Shown here in pieces: positions 18,387 to 27,100 of a stretch of DNA of 64,000 nucleotides. Position 1 is the first letter of the stretch, and every line of letters starts with the position of its first letter. A model generated the notes under the pieces. It was given only the letters and a program-made list of their open reading frames with translations. It made no database searches and had not been told where the DNA came from. The DNA comes from Paenibacillus caseinilyticus (lineage in GTDB: Bacteria > Bacillota > Bacilli > Paenibacillales > NBRC-103111): assembly GCF_027533645.1 (NCBI RefSeq), contig NZ_JAQAGY010000012.1, positions 142,976-206,975 of the forward strand. The letters are read 5' to 3'. The translations under genes and the position numbers were made by a program.

Positions 18387-18543
18387 AAAGAGCGCCGCTT
18401 GGTCGAATGCTTCTTTAATAAGCTAGAGCACAATCGGCGACTGGCAACTCGGTACGATAAATTGTACGTACCGAGTTGCTTTTTTACATCTGGCTTCTTC
18501 TATGGTTTCGTTGGACAAAGCGTATTCGACTCGTCATGGATAA
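18387..18543 (+). pseudogene. Remnant of an IS5-family transposase C-terminus
   Basis: The frame at 18387 reads KERRLVECFFNKLEHNRR then LATRYDKL, the conserved C-terminal block of IS5-group DDE transposases (R-x-VE-FF-KLK-RR-ATRYDKL). After a +1 frame change the expected tail VAFLHLASSMVSLDK follows, ending at the TAA at 18541. Only about 50 codons survive and no inverted ends were found. It lies just upstream of the compositionally different amylase gene, consistent with transfer of that block. Confidence 0.7.
18444..18485 (+). terminator. 13-bp hairpin with T-tract inside the IS5 remnant
   Basis: Arms 18444-18456 and 18467-18479 pair perfectly over 13 bases and are followed by six T. It resembles a rho-independent terminator although its left arm is also transposase coding sequence, so a chance or insertion-derived palindrome is possible. 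Confidence 0.6.
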
Positions 18544-18612
18544 CTTGAACGCGTATACAATTTCGCGACTGTATGAAACGTGGAATACCTGATTTTGTAA
18601 TAAAACCTATTA

Positions 18613-18626
18613 TGTAAGCGCCCACA
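18613..18626 (+). promoter_or_regulatory. Candidate CcpA (cre) site upstream of the amylase
   Basis: TGTAAGCGCCCACA matches the catabolite-responsive element consensus TGWAANCGNTNWCA at all fixed positions but one. It lies 223 bases before the amylase start, where carbon catabolite repression would be expected (inference). Confidence 0.45.
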
Positions 18627-18656
18627 CATGATGAAACTCTGAAGGGAGGTGAGCGA

Positions 18657-18773
18657 ATGGATGATCCCGTTATGAAGGGAGGTGACAGAACCCGAGAGGT
18701 GCGATCGCGTCATGGTATGCAAGAAGGCATGAAGAATAAGCGCCACCGAATAGGCATTCTTTGCACTAATTAG
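18657..18773 (+). CDS. Possible 38-residue leader ORF before the amylase
   Basis: An ATG preceded by AAGGGAGGTGAGCGA opens a 38-codon frame (MDDPVMKGGDRTREV at its start; basic, no membrane segment). The ribosome-binding-like string GAAGGGAGGTGA is repeated inside it at about 18674. I recognise no homologue. It could be a translated leader or a chance frame in an RBS-like repeat. Confidence 0.3.
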   Translation: MDDPVMKGGDRTREVRSRHGMQEGMKNKRHRIGILCTN

Positions 18774-18848
18774 AATGTCGCGTTGCTGATTTATGGAAGC
18801 TATGTTTGTATGCCTATACAAAGAGTATGAAATGAGGAGGATGTACAC

Positions 18849-21800
18849 TTGAAAGAAAGCAAATCAAGGAAATGGTTTATTTGGCTGCTTGTATTATCGA
18901 TGTGTTTGAGTTTGTTTAGCTTTACGGGCGGGGCAATGGCCGCTACTAATACGAATTATACGGTTACATATGAAAATACGACAGCGTCAGCTGTTACGCT
19001 GCATTGGTCGCTGAACAATTGGACGACTTCGGTGGATACGGCAATGACGAAGAACGGGACTACGTTTACCGCAAATCTCAGTGTTCCCGAGGGTTCCACC
19101 ATAATCTATTGTTATCACATTACGGCTCCGACGGATAAATGGGATAATAATGGCGGTAAAAACTGGACGGCGGCGATTTCGGCCAATGGAAAATACGAGG
19201 CAGAGAATGCCGCATTATCTGGCGGCACGAAGCTGAACACCAATCACAGCGGGTATTCCGGAACGGGCTTTATCGGTGGATACGAAACGGCCGGCGCAAC
19301 AACGACTTTTACCGTGCAGGCTTCTTCAGCGGGAAGTTATGATGCAACGCTCCGCTATGCCAATGCGACAGGCAGCGCCAAAACGATTTCGATCCTCGTC
19401 AATGGATCAGCCGTCCAAAAGACGACTCTGCCAAACTTGGCCAATTGGGATACGTGGGGGGACAAAACGGAATCTCTTACGTTACATGCAGGGGTTAATA
19501 CGATCGCATATAAATATGATTCTGGAGACAGCGGGAATATTAACATCGATTATCTGACCGTTGTGTCAGGGGGAACATCCCCTAAAACTCCTGTGATTTC
19601 GGTCTCGCCTGAGCCGAAAACATACAGCACCGCCCAAACGGTAACGTTAACCAGCACTAGCGCCGGAGATAAGATTTACTACACGACGGACGGCTCTACG
19701 CCTACGACATCGTCAACACTATACACCTCGGCGATTCAAGTGTCATCGTCGATGACCATCAAGGCGTTCGGAGTGAACGCAGACGGTCAAGCAGGCAGTA
19801 TAAACAGCTTCGCTTATGTTATTGAGCCGAAGGCAACCGGGTTAACGGTGCATATCAAAAAACCTTCGACCTGGAATTCAGCGGTCAGAATCCACTATTG
19901 GAACTTGGTTCCGGCATCGGTTCCAACGAGCGGCGCATGGCCGGGTATTCTGATGAATTCGGACGGCAACGGCTGGTACAGCTATACCATTGCCGGAGCC
20001 ACAAGCACAAGCCTGATTTTTAATGACGGCAGCGGCAAACAATCGGCGGATTTGTCCCGCAGTGCCAAAGAGGGCTGGTATTACAACGATAACGTCTGGT
20101 ACGATGTCAATCCGGAGAGTCCTAAAATTCCAGCGATTACCGTCTCGCCTGAGCCCAAAACATACGACTCCGCCCAAACGGTAACGTTATCCAGCACCAC
20201 CAATGGAGATAAAATTTACTACACGACGGACGGCTCTACGCCTACGACATCGTCGACCTTATACACATCTGCGATTCCAGTTGCTTCATCGAAGACTATC
20301 AAAGCATTTGGAGTCAATTCAGCCGGTCAAGCAGGAAGCGTAAGCTCCTTCTCTTATGTGATCGACCCGAATGCCGATACGCAGCCTCCCAGCATCACGC
20401 CGAATTTGCCAGTGGGACGCTCCGAGACAGCGGTAACCGTATCCTTTACCGTGAAAGATAATAAGGCTGCAACAACAACAGCCTACTATACAATGGATGG
20501 CACCGAGCCGACAAAAAGCTCCCCGACGTATATTTCCGGTAATGCATCGGCCGGCTTGACCGGACCATCGATCCTGATTTCCAAGTCAACGACTTTGAAA
20601 TTCCTGGTGGTTGACGGCGCTGGCAATCAGACAACGCAAAGCTTCGTCTATAACATTGGAAAAAACAGCGGCGATTTCCGCGAGGACACGATTTATTTCG
20701 TTCTTCCTTCCCGATTCTATGATGGCGATCCGAGCAACAACGTGCATGCCTGGGATGATGCCAAGGCAAAGAATCCCGATTCAGACCCAGCATGGCGCGG
20801 TGACTTTAAGGGGCTAATTCAAAAGCTGGATTACATTAAAGCCCTTGGCTTCAGCGCGATCTGGGTTTCGCCGGTCGTGCAAAATGCCAGCGGTTATGAT
20901 TATCATGGGTACCATGCGATTAATTTTGCCAAGGTGGACCCGCGGTATGAATCGGCTGGTGCTTCTTACCAGGATCTGATCCATGCGGCTCATGCCAAAG
21001 GGATCAAAATTATTCAGGATATCGTGCTCAATCATACCGGCAATTTCGGTGAAGAGAACCTGTTCCCCCTGTTCAAGAAAGACCCGACTAAACCGGACAC
21101 AGTCAATAACATGATCAAAATTACCGATAAGCTGCCGGCAAACTACGATTCCATGACACCCGATCAGCAGTATCAGGCAAGAATCGCTTTGATGAAGACT
21201 GAGGGAATGAACAACAATATATACCACACCGAGAAAAGTCTTTCCTGGGAATCTTACACTGTACAAACAGGGCAGATTGCAGGGGATTGCGTGGATTTGA
21301 ATACGGAAGAACCGAAAGTTGCCCACTACTTGACAGACGTTTACAACAAGTATATCGATATGGGAGTTGACTCTTTTCGAGTCGACACGTTGAAACATGT
21401 GAGCCGTTATGATTTTAATAAATATTTCTTGCCTGCATGGAAGGAAAGAGGCGGCTCGAACTTCTTTATCTTCGGCGAAGTGGCTACCCGCTATCGGGAT
21501 GTATGGAACAGCGGCATTCCAGCGATTTCGACGCCATTCTATACGTGGAAAGAATCGAAATCCTATCCGGGCGACGGCAAGGATGACTACGCTTCCAATA
21601 AGGCGTCCGTTGAACAACAATGGGCCGATAACTCAACGACGGCAGGACAACCGACATCGAACAACGCGTTCTTGAACGGCAACAACTATCATACACCGGA
21701 CTACTCGAAGAAATCGGGCATGGATGTGATCGACTTCCCGATGCATTGGGCATTTAAGACGGCAAGAGAAGCATTCGCCATGAAAAGCGGAGACCAATAC

Positions 21801-22469
21801 TACAATGATGCAACCTGGAACGTAACGTACGTCGATTCGCATGACTATGCGCCTGACCAAGCTCCGGAGAATCAAAGATTCGCCGGAACGCAGGATACTT
21901 GGGCGGAGAATCTGAACCTCATGTTCACTTTCCGGGGCATACCGACGATTTTCTACGGCAGTGAAGTAGAATTCCAGAAAGGCCAAGTGATTGATGTAGG
22001 TCCGAACGCTCCGTTAAGCACGACGGGCCGCGCTTATTTTGGAGACCGCATCGAAGGCAGCGTGACGGTAACAGACTACGGTAAGTATACGAATGCGACA
22101 GGCACGCTTGCGGAAGCGCTTCAATATCCTCTGGCGCAGCACATCAGAAGCTTAAACCTGATCAGAAGAGCCGTTCCGGCCCTGCAAAAAGGCCAGTACT
22201 CCACGGAGAATGTAAGCGGCGATTTGGCGTTCAAAAGAAGATTTACAGATACGTCTAAAGGGATCGACAGCTTTGTCCTGGTGACGATTTCTGGAAATGC
22301 GACTTTCACGGGAATTCCGAACGGAACCTATGTCGACGCAGTTACCGGCGATACCAAAACAGTATCCAACGGCAGTATCACGCTAAACTGCTCCGGCAAA
22401 GGAAATGCAAGAGTGTACGTACTTAACGGCAAAGGTAAAATTGGGGAAACAGGTACTTATTTGAAATAA
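18849..22469 (+). CDS. Secreted multi-CBM GH13 alpha-amylase-type enzyme
   Basis: 1206 residues. A signal peptide (cleavage probably after GGAMA, residue 31) leads to a CBM25-like starch-binding module (about 36-108), a CBM6/35-like module beginning YEAENAAL (about 113-236), two near-duplicate chitobiase-type linker domains (about 243-325 and 425-505, both with KIYYTTDGSTPTTSSTLYTS), a CBM26-like module between them (VRIHYWNL, WPG), a third linker domain, and the GH13 barrel from about 613. Catalytic residues are D846 in FRVDTLKH, E877 in FIFGEVATR and D999 in VDSHD. It should act outside the cell on starch; product specificity (amylase versus maltooligosaccharide-forming) is not decidable here. 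It is AT-richer than its neighbours and has an IS remnant upstream, which suggests acquisition. Confidence 0.92.
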   Translation: MKESKSRKWFIWLLVLSMCLSLFSFTGGAMAATNTNYTVTYENTTASAVTLHWSLNNWTTSVDTAMTKNGTTFTANLSVPEGSTIIYCYHITAPTDKWDNNGGKNWTAAISANGKYEAENAALSGGTKLNTNHSGYSGTGFIGGYETAGATTTFTVQASSAGSYDATLRYANATGSAKTISILVNGSAVQKTTLPNLANWDTWGDKTESLTLHAGVNTIAYKYDSGDSGNINIDYLTVVSGGTSPKTPVISVSPEPKTYSTAQTVTLTSTSAGDKIYYTTDGSTPTTSSTLYTSAIQVSSSMTIKAFGVNADGQAGSINSFAYVIEPKATGLTVHIKKPSTWNSAVRIHYWNLVPASVPTSGAWPGILMNSDGNGWYSYTIAGATSTSLIFNDGSGKQSADLSRSAKEGWYYNDNVWYDVNPESPKIPAITVSPEPKTYDSAQTVTLSSTTNGDKIYYTTDGSTPTTSSTLYTSAIPVASSKTIKAFGVNSAGQAGSVSSFSYVIDPNADTQPPSITPNLPVGRSETAVTVSFTVKDNKAATTTAYYTMDGTEPTKSSPTYISGNASAGLTGPSILISKSTTLKFLVVDGAGNQTTQSFVYNIGKNSGDFREDTIYFVLPSRFYDGDPSNNVHAWDDAKAKNPDSDPAWRGDFKGLIQKLDYIKALGFSAIWVSPVVQNASGYDYHGYHAINFAKVDPRYESAGASYQDLIHAAHAKGIKIIQDIVLNHTGNFGEENLFPLFKKDPTKPDTVNNMIKITDKLPANYDSMTPDQQYQARIALMKTEGMNNNIYHTEKSLSWESYTVQTGQIAGDCVDLNTEEPKVAHYLTDVYNKYIDMGVDSFRVDTLKHVSRYDFNKYFLPAWKERGGSNFFIFGEVATRYRDVWNSGIPAISTPFYTWKESKSYPGDGKDDYASNKASVEQQWADNSTTAGQPTSNNAFLNGNNYHTPDYSKKSGMDVIDFPMHWAFKTAREAFAMKSGDQYYNDATWNVTYVDSHDYAPDQAPENQRFAGTQDTWAENLNLMFTFRGIPTIFYGSEVEFQKGQVIDVGPNAPLSTTGRAYFGDRIEGSVTVTDYGKYTNATGTLAEALQYPLAQHIRSLNLIRRAVPALQKGQYSTENVSGDLAFKRRFTDTSKGIDSFVLVTISGNATFTGIPNGTYVDAVTGDTKTVSNGSITLNCSGKGNARVYVLNGKGKIGETGTYLK

Positions 22470-22477
22470 GATGAATG

Positions 22478-22503
22478 AAGAGGGCCTTCGAGCCCTCTTT
22501 ATC
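22478..22503 (+). terminator. Rho-independent terminator
   Basis: AAGAGGGC (22478-22485) pairs with GCCCTCTT (22492-22499), followed by TTTAT. It ends the amylase transcript; dispersed repeat copy 1 begins directly after it. Confidence 0.82.
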
Positions 22504-22574
22504 AATATATAAGAGTTTATATCTCGCCAGGGCTCGATCCTGTAATCTTATATATCTTATAAACGCGCATCGTC
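22504..22574 (+). repeat. Dispersed post-terminator repeat, copy 1
   Basis: This copy carries the shared core CTCGCCAGGGCTCGATCC and ends ATAAACGCGCATCGTCC. It aligns without gaps to the copies at 25284 and 36902 and with one gap to 58951. The following 175 bases, to the ADH stop, hold no gene I can support. Confidence 0.8.
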
Positions 22575-22750
22575 CCTCGTCTTCCTTTCAAACACGAGAG
22601 AGAACAAAATGTGAAACACGGCCAAAGAAGGGAGGCCAAACGACTTTCGTATGCCTGCATCCCGCAGAAGTTTGCTTTGAGTTGGTTAAGTTTCACAAGA
22701 CGCGCCGGGAGAAAGGCTTGGGCCAGCGCTCCATCAGTCCGTCAGCCCGC

Positions 22751-23770
22751 TTACAGGCGAATGCAGATTTTGCCGAAGTGGGCGCCCTGCTGCAGGTAGC
22801 GCAGCGCCTCCACCGACTCGGCGAACGGGAATACACGGTCGATGACCGGCCGGATCCGGCTTGCACGCAGTGCCCGGTTCATATCCTCGAACATCTCGCG
22901 GCTGCCCACATTCACCCCCTGCAGGGTCACTTTCTTCTGAATGGCAGCGATGAGATCCACGCCCTCTGCGGTCGTACCCGAGAGGACGCCTATGATGCTG
23001 ACGCGTCCACCTGGACGCACGGCTGCCAGGGCGGCGTTCAGCGTAGCGGCCCCGCCGAGGTCCAGTACATGGTCCGCCCCGATCCCCCCGGTCAGCCGGA
23101 GTACCTCCTGCTCCCACTTCGGGTGCGTCTTGTAGTTGATCCCGAAGTCGGCGCCGAGCGTCGCGGCCCGCTCCAGCTTGGCGTCGCTGCCCGAGGTGAT
23201 GATCACGCGAGCCCCGTGCAGCTTCGCGAACTGGAGCGCGAACAAGGCTACGCCGCCGGTGCCTTGGATGACCACGGTCTCGCCGGCCCGGATCCGGCCT
23301 TCGGTTACCAGTGCATGCCAGGCGGTCAGTCCGGCGATGGGCAGGGCGGCGGCTTCCTCGTCCGTGAGGTACTCGGGCACAAGCACCAGCGCTTCTTGCG
23401 GGAACACCGCATATTCCGCTAGCACGCCATCCCTGGGCCCGCCCAGGGTGGAACCCAGCATTTGCCGTGAAGGGGTTCCGCTCACCCATTCCTGCACGAA
23501 GATGGGGCAGACGCGGTCGCCCGGCTTCACGCGCGTCACGCCTTCGCCTAAGCCTTCCACCACCCCGGCCCCGTCCGAGACCGGGATGAGAGGCAGCGCC
23601 TCCGCTCCCACATAGAATCCCCCGACCACCCCGAGATCCCTGGCGTTCAGCGAGACCGCTTTGATGCGTACCAGCACTTCTCCCGGTCCCGGTACTGGCT
23701 TAGCCCGTTCCCCCGCCCGGATGCCTTCCAGTCCAAAAGTGTCCTTCAATTCAAATACGTTCATGTTCAT
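22751..23770 (-). CDS. Medium-chain NAD(P)-dependent alcohol dehydrogenase / quinone oxidoreductase type
   Basis: A 339-residue MDR-superfamily enzyme. The N-terminal GroES-like domain has PGPGEVLVRIKAVSLNARD and LIPVSDGAGVV; the cofactor site is VVIQGTGGVALFALQFAKL. The usual catalytic-zinc residues (GHE, C) are absent at SDGAG, so it belongs with zinc-free quinone or enone reductases. It is divergent from an HxlR regulator across a gap with a strong inverted repeat, which suggests control by redox or aldehyde stress. Confidence 0.88.
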   Translation of the reverse strand: MNMNVFELKDTFGLEGIRAGERAKPVPGPGEVLVRIKAVSLNARDLGVVGGFYVGAEALPLIPVSDGAGVVEGLGEGVTRVKPGDRVCPIFVQEWVSGTPSRQMLGSTLGGPRDGVLAEYAVFPQEALVLVPEYLTDEEAAALPIAGLTAWHALVTEGRIRAGETVVIQGTGGVALFALQFAKLHGARVIITSGSDAKLERAATLGADFGINYKTHPKWEQEVLRLTGGIGADHVLDLGGAATLNAALAAVRPGGRVSIIGVLSGTTAEGVDLIAAIQKKVTLQGVNVGSREMFEDMNRALRASRIRPVIDRVFPFAESVEALRYLQQGAHFGKICIRL

Positions 23771-23804
23771 CGCTCCTGTTCATTCCCTATATAAGGGGAT
23801 AATG

Positions 23805-23842
23805 GGTATCTGTTTGGCATTTCTTGCTAGACAAACGATACC
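23805..23842 (+). promoter_or_regulatory. Inverted-repeat operator between ADH and HxlR
   Basis: GGTATCTGTTTG (23805-23816) is mirrored by CAAACGATACC (23832-23842), with one base missing in the right arm. It is centred in the divergent gap. A dimeric HxlR-type repressor is the natural candidate to bind it (inference). Confidence 0.55.
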
Positions 23843-23917
23843 TCATCCACTAAATTAAAGTAAGAAGGCACTTTGGAGTGGGTAAGGCACCCCAAGGTGC
23901 GCCATGGAGGGATGAGC

Positions 23918-24316
23918 ATGAGAGTGGACGGGAAGCCGGAGACCGATATCTCCGCCGCAGCGTGCAGCTACAGCCTGGCACTGGATGTGATCGCGACCAA
24001 GTGGAAGCCGCTGATCATCTACGCGCTGGAGAACGGCAGCCAGCGGTACGGGGAGATGAAGCGCCGGATCGAGGGCGTGTCCCAGAAGATGCTGACCGAG
24101 ACGCTGCGGGGTATGGAGAGGGACGGACTCATCGTCCGCACCGTGCATCCTTCCGTTCCCCCGGCCGTTGACTATGAGCTGACCCCGCTCGGCAGGACCC
24201 TGATCGAGCCGCTTCAGGCGCTGCATTTGTGGGCGAAGGCCCACCACCAGGAAGTGGTGGAAGCCAGGGAAAGGTTCGAAGGGGCGGTCTTGGGCGGAAC
24301 GAGCAGGAACGGTTAA
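23918..24316 (+). CDS. HxlR-family transcriptional regulator
   Basis: A 132-residue winged-helix protein with the HxlR signature: a cysteine near the N-terminus (AAACSYSLALDVIATKWK), then LIIYALENGSQRYGEMKRR and GVSQKMLTETLRGMERDGL, and a wing ending in DYELTPLGRTL. The single N-terminal cysteine is the thiol sensor in related HypR/YodB proteins. The ATG at 23918 is chosen because GGAGG lies 7 bases before it; an ATG two codons upstream is also possible. Divergence from the ADH gene suggests autoregulation plus control of ADH. Confidence 0.9.
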   Translation: MRVDGKPETDISAAACSYSLALDVIATKWKPLIIYALENGSQRYGEMKRRIEGVSQKMLTETLRGMERDGLIVRTVHPSVPPAVDYELTPLGRTLIEPLQALHLWAKAHHQEVVEARERFEGAVLGGTSRNG

Positions 24317-24461
24317 GACCGGCAGACAGGTAGGACGGATACAAGCGGGAACGCCGGCATCCTGGCGCCTTTTCCTCCCCTAAATGGAATTGGGCCTTCC
24401 TGCGCATGCTATACGGCAAAGGGGCGGCTATGTCGTTCGGAAGAGGGAGGAGCGGTGCGGG

Positions 24462-25250
24462 ATGTCCACCGTACAGAGCAAGGACAATGCGATGATAACG
24501 GCCCTGGCGGATCCGCAGCGGAGGCAGCTGATCGGGCTGCTGAACGGTGCGCCCGGAAGCACGGTGAGCGTCCTCGCGGAGGAGCTGGAGGTCCAGAGGG
24601 CTTTGGTGCTGAAGCAGCTGAAGCACCTCGGCGAGGCCGGGCTGCTGACCTCCCGGCAGATTGGCCGGGAGAAGCTGTATTACGCGGACACGAGGCAGCT
24701 GCGGACGCTGCTCGAGCCGCTGCTTGGACGACCTGCGGACACCCGGGAAGGCAGGCTCAGCGAGCTGAAGAAGCAGCTGGAGGAGGAGAAACGGCGCAGC
24801 GCCGTCAAGCTTCCCAGGCTGACGTATGGCACGCTGATCCGCTCCGGACCCGGTGAGATCTGGGAAGCGCTGCGGAGCCCGGAGCGGACAGCCTCCTACT
24901 GGAGGAGCTGCCGGCTGGTGATGGACGGACCGCCTCCTGCGACATACCGACTCGAACGGGCGGACGGCAGCCTGGCCGCGGCCGGAACCGTCCTCTCGGC
25001 TGAGCCCTCCCGCCGGCTCGAACTGACTTGGGGAGAGAGTCCGGAGGCGCCAGCGGGAGGGCTTCCTGAGGTTGAGGGTCGTCTGCTATGGGAGTGGGAG
25101 CCGCTTTCAGGCCGGCCCGGCGTCTGCCGGGTCACCATAACGGTCACCGGCGAACTTCGCACGGAGGATTCGATCCGGGGGACGGACGGAGGATGGCCGG
25201 GGATCCTGGCGGGACTGAAGACCCTGCTGGAGACGGGAGAAGAGCTGTAG
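24462..25250 (+). CDS. ArsR-type HTH fused to SRPBCC domain
   Basis: A 262-residue two-domain protein. Residues about 8-90 are an ArsR-like winged helix (MITALADPQRRQLIGLLN, VLKQLKHLGEAGLLTSR). Residues about 115-260 are an SRPBCC/AHSA1-type ligand-binding fold (GEIWEALRSPERTASYW, RRLELTWGE). Such fusions probably sense a hydrophobic ligand through the SRPBCC half, although the ligand is unknown. No metal-binding cysteine pair of classical ArsR is present. GAGGGAGG lies 11 bases before the ATG. Confidence 0.82.
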   Translation: MSTVQSKDNAMITALADPQRRQLIGLLNGAPGSTVSVLAEELEVQRALVLKQLKHLGEAGLLTSRQIGREKLYYADTRQLRTLLEPLLGRPADTREGRLSELKKQLEEEKRRSAVKLPRLTYGTLIRSGPGEIWEALRSPERTASYWRSCRLVMDGPPPATYRLERADGSLAAAGTVLSAEPSRRLELTWGESPEAPAGGLPEVEGRLLWEWEPLSGRPGVCRVTITVTGELRTEDSIRGTDGGWPGILAGLKTLLETGEEL

Positions 25251-25280
25251 GCGGGAGTGGACCGCGGACGGCTCTTTTTT
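25241..25280 (+). terminator. Rho-independent terminator overlapping the stop codon
   Basis: AGAGCTGT (25241-25248) pairs with ACGGCTCT (25268-25275) with one G-U pair, followed by six T. Repeat copy 2 begins right after it. Confidence 0.6.
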
Positions 25281-25283
25281 CTT

Positions 25284-25384
25284 GAGATACAAGAATTGAT
25301 ACCTCACCAGAGCTCGATGCTGTCTTCTTATATTTCTAAGTAAACGCGCATGGTCCGTAAAGGATAGCGAAGCCGTCTATCTGG
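25284..25384 (+). repeat. Dispersed post-terminator repeat, copy 2
   Basis: It shares with copy 3 the full length of about 100 bases, including the far end CGAAGCCGTCTATCTGG. It is more diverged in the core (CTCACCAGAGCTCGATGC) than copies 1, 3 and 4. Confidence 0.75.
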
Positions 25385-25501
25385 CTTCCGAGGTTCGCAC
25401 GGCAGTCCCCTCCTTCGCGGCTCCCCGCCCGGTATACCGTGGTGTTCGGGCCCTCCCGGTGGTATAATAATCCTCGATCAACGCCAACATTTGGAGAGTG
25501 A

Positions 25502-26206
25502 GTGAGCCGGAGCATGAACGTGCGCGAGCATTTCGGAGAAATCGACATCTATTTGTTTGACCAGCTGCTCAAAGGGCGGATCCAGCCCGGCATGCGGATT
25601 CTGGATGCGGGCTGCGGCGGGGGGCGCAACCTGGTCTTCTTCCTGCGGGAGGGCTATGACGTCTACGCCGTGGACCGCAGTCCGGCGGCCGTTGAAGAGG
25701 TCCGGAAGCTGGCAGCGGGGCTGAGCCCCCGCCTGCAGGAAGAGCGCTTTCGTGCCGAGGGGCTCGAGAAGCTCAGCTTCGCCAACGATACCTTCGATGT
25801 CGTGATCTGTTCCGCCGTGCTTCATTTTGCCGAAGACGACAGGCATTTTGGCGAGATGGTCGGGGAGCTCTGGCGGGTGCTGAAGCCCGGAGGCCTTCTC
25901 TTCACCCGGCTCGCGTCGGATATCGGGATGGAGGCGCACGTGCGGCCGCTGGGAGACGGACAGTATCTGCTGCCGGACGGCACACAGCGGTATTTGGCGA
26001 GCGCCGCGCAGCTGCACCGGATGACGGAGAAGCTCCACGGCCAGTTCCTGGAGCCGCTGAAGACCGTGCAGGTGGAAGGGCTCCGCTGCATGACGACCTG
26101 GTGCGTGAAGAAGCCGCATATTCTGTTCTTCGATCCGATTGCCGAAGGGGCCGCGGAGCATGCGCAGGAGAACGACCATACGGATATGAGGGAGAATACC
26201 CCATGA
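25502..26206 (+). CDS. Class I SAM-dependent methyltransferase
   Basis: A 234-residue protein with motif I LDAGCGGGRNLVFF, an acidic second-strand end (VYAVDRS), and FDVVICSAVLHFAED at the motif-II region. The substrate is unknown. The GTG at 25502 has GGAGAG 3 bases away; the ATG at 25514 is an alternative start that removes four residues. TATAAT at 25463 may be its -10 box. Its stop overlaps the start of the nitrilase gene (ATGA), so the two are translationally coupled. Confidence 0.85.
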   Translation: MSRSMNVREHFGEIDIYLFDQLLKGRIQPGMRILDAGCGGGRNLVFFLREGYDVYAVDRSPAAVEEVRKLAAGLSPRLQEERFRAEGLEKLSFANDTFDVVICSAVLHFAEDDRHFGEMVGELWRVLKPGGLLFTRLASDIGMEAHVRPLGDGQYLLPDGTQRYLASAAQLHRMTEKLHGQFLEPLKTVQVEGLRCMTTWCVKKPHILFFDPIAEGAAEHAQENDHTDMRENTP

Positions 26207-27066
26207 AAATACGAGTATCTGCCGTGCAGTATCATCTCCATACGATCGGCAGCTTCGAGGAGTTCGCCGCGCAGGTGACCCATTATGTCAAGACCGCTGC
26301 GGAGTTCGAGGCCGACTTTGTCCTCTTCCCGGAGCTGTTCACCACGCAGCTCATGTCGGTCGGCCGCGGAGACGGCACCGGGGAAGCGCTGTCCATCGAC
26401 GAGCTGCCCTCGTATACCGAGCGGTATCTGGCGCTGTTCGGGTCACTGGCTGCGGACACCGGCATACACCTGATCGGGGGCACGCACATCATCTCGGAGA
26501 ACGGGCGGCTCTACAATACGGCGTTCCTCTTCTATCCGGACGGACGCGTCGCCGAGCAGCGCAAGCTGCACATTACGCCGACCGAGGTCAAGGAATGGAA
26601 CATGGCGGCGGGTAATGCCCTCCATGTATTCGATACGGACAAGGGCCGTATCGCCGTGCTGATCTGTTACGACATGGAATTCCCGGAGATCGTGCGGATG
26701 GCGCGGGCCCGGGGGGCCGACGTTATCTTCTGTCCTTCCTGCACGGACGACAAGCACGGGTTCCACCGCGTGCGCTATACGTGCCACGCCCGGACCATCG
26801 AGAACCAGATTTACGTCGTGACGACCGGGACCGTCGGATCGCTGCCAACCGTCGACTTCATGCGCGGCAACTACGGGCAGGCGGCGATCCTTACGCCCAA
26901 CGACGTGCCGTTCCCTCCCGCAGGTGTCATGACGGCCGGGGAGATCAACGGGGATATGGTCATTACCGGGGATCTCGATCTGTCGCTGCTTCACGAGGTG
27001 CGGGAGAAAGGGTCGGTCACGACGTGGCGGGACCGCCGGACGGACCTCTACACGGACTGGTCCTAA
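26203..27066 (+). CDS. Carbon-nitrogen hydrolase (nitrilase superfamily)
   Basis: A 287-residue amidase-type enzyme. The E-K-C triad is visible: Glu in VLFPELFTTQ, Lys in EQRKLHITP, Cys in VLICYDMEFPE, with a second Glu at PTEVKEW. The start is fixed by the ATGA overlap with the methyltransferase and GAGGGAG just upstream. A GNAT gene follows after 34 bases. In Bacillus the same two activities occur in one fused protein (YhcX type, GNAT then hydrolase), so these two products probably work together on one substrate (inference). Confidence 0.9.
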   Translation: MKIRVSAVQYHLHTIGSFEEFAAQVTHYVKTAAEFEADFVLFPELFTTQLMSVGRGDGTGEALSIDELPSYTERYLALFGSLAADTGIHLIGGTHIISENGRLYNTAFLFYPDGRVAEQRKLHITPTEVKEWNMAAGNALHVFDTDKGRIAVLICYDMEFPEIVRMARARGADVIFCPSCTDDKHGFHRVRYTCHARTIENQIYVVTTGTVGSLPTVDFMRGNYGQAAILTPNDVPFPPAGVMTAGEINGDMVITGDLDLSLLHEVREKGSVTTWRDRRTDLYTDWS

Positions 27067-27100
27067 GGGGCCGGCCGGGCAAAGGAGGCGCGTAAGGCAC

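Noticed and set aside
18328..18485. A small RNA gene between the sigma-A-like promoter and the 13-bp hairpin
   Set aside because: Most of the interval is explained as an IS5 transposase remnant; the hairpin's left arm is its coding sequence. A transcript may exist but need not be functional.
18534..18848. 104-codon minus-strand frame in the amylase leader
   Set aside because: No ribosome binding site, no recognisable domain, and it overlaps the amylase upstream signals and the IS remnant on the other strand.
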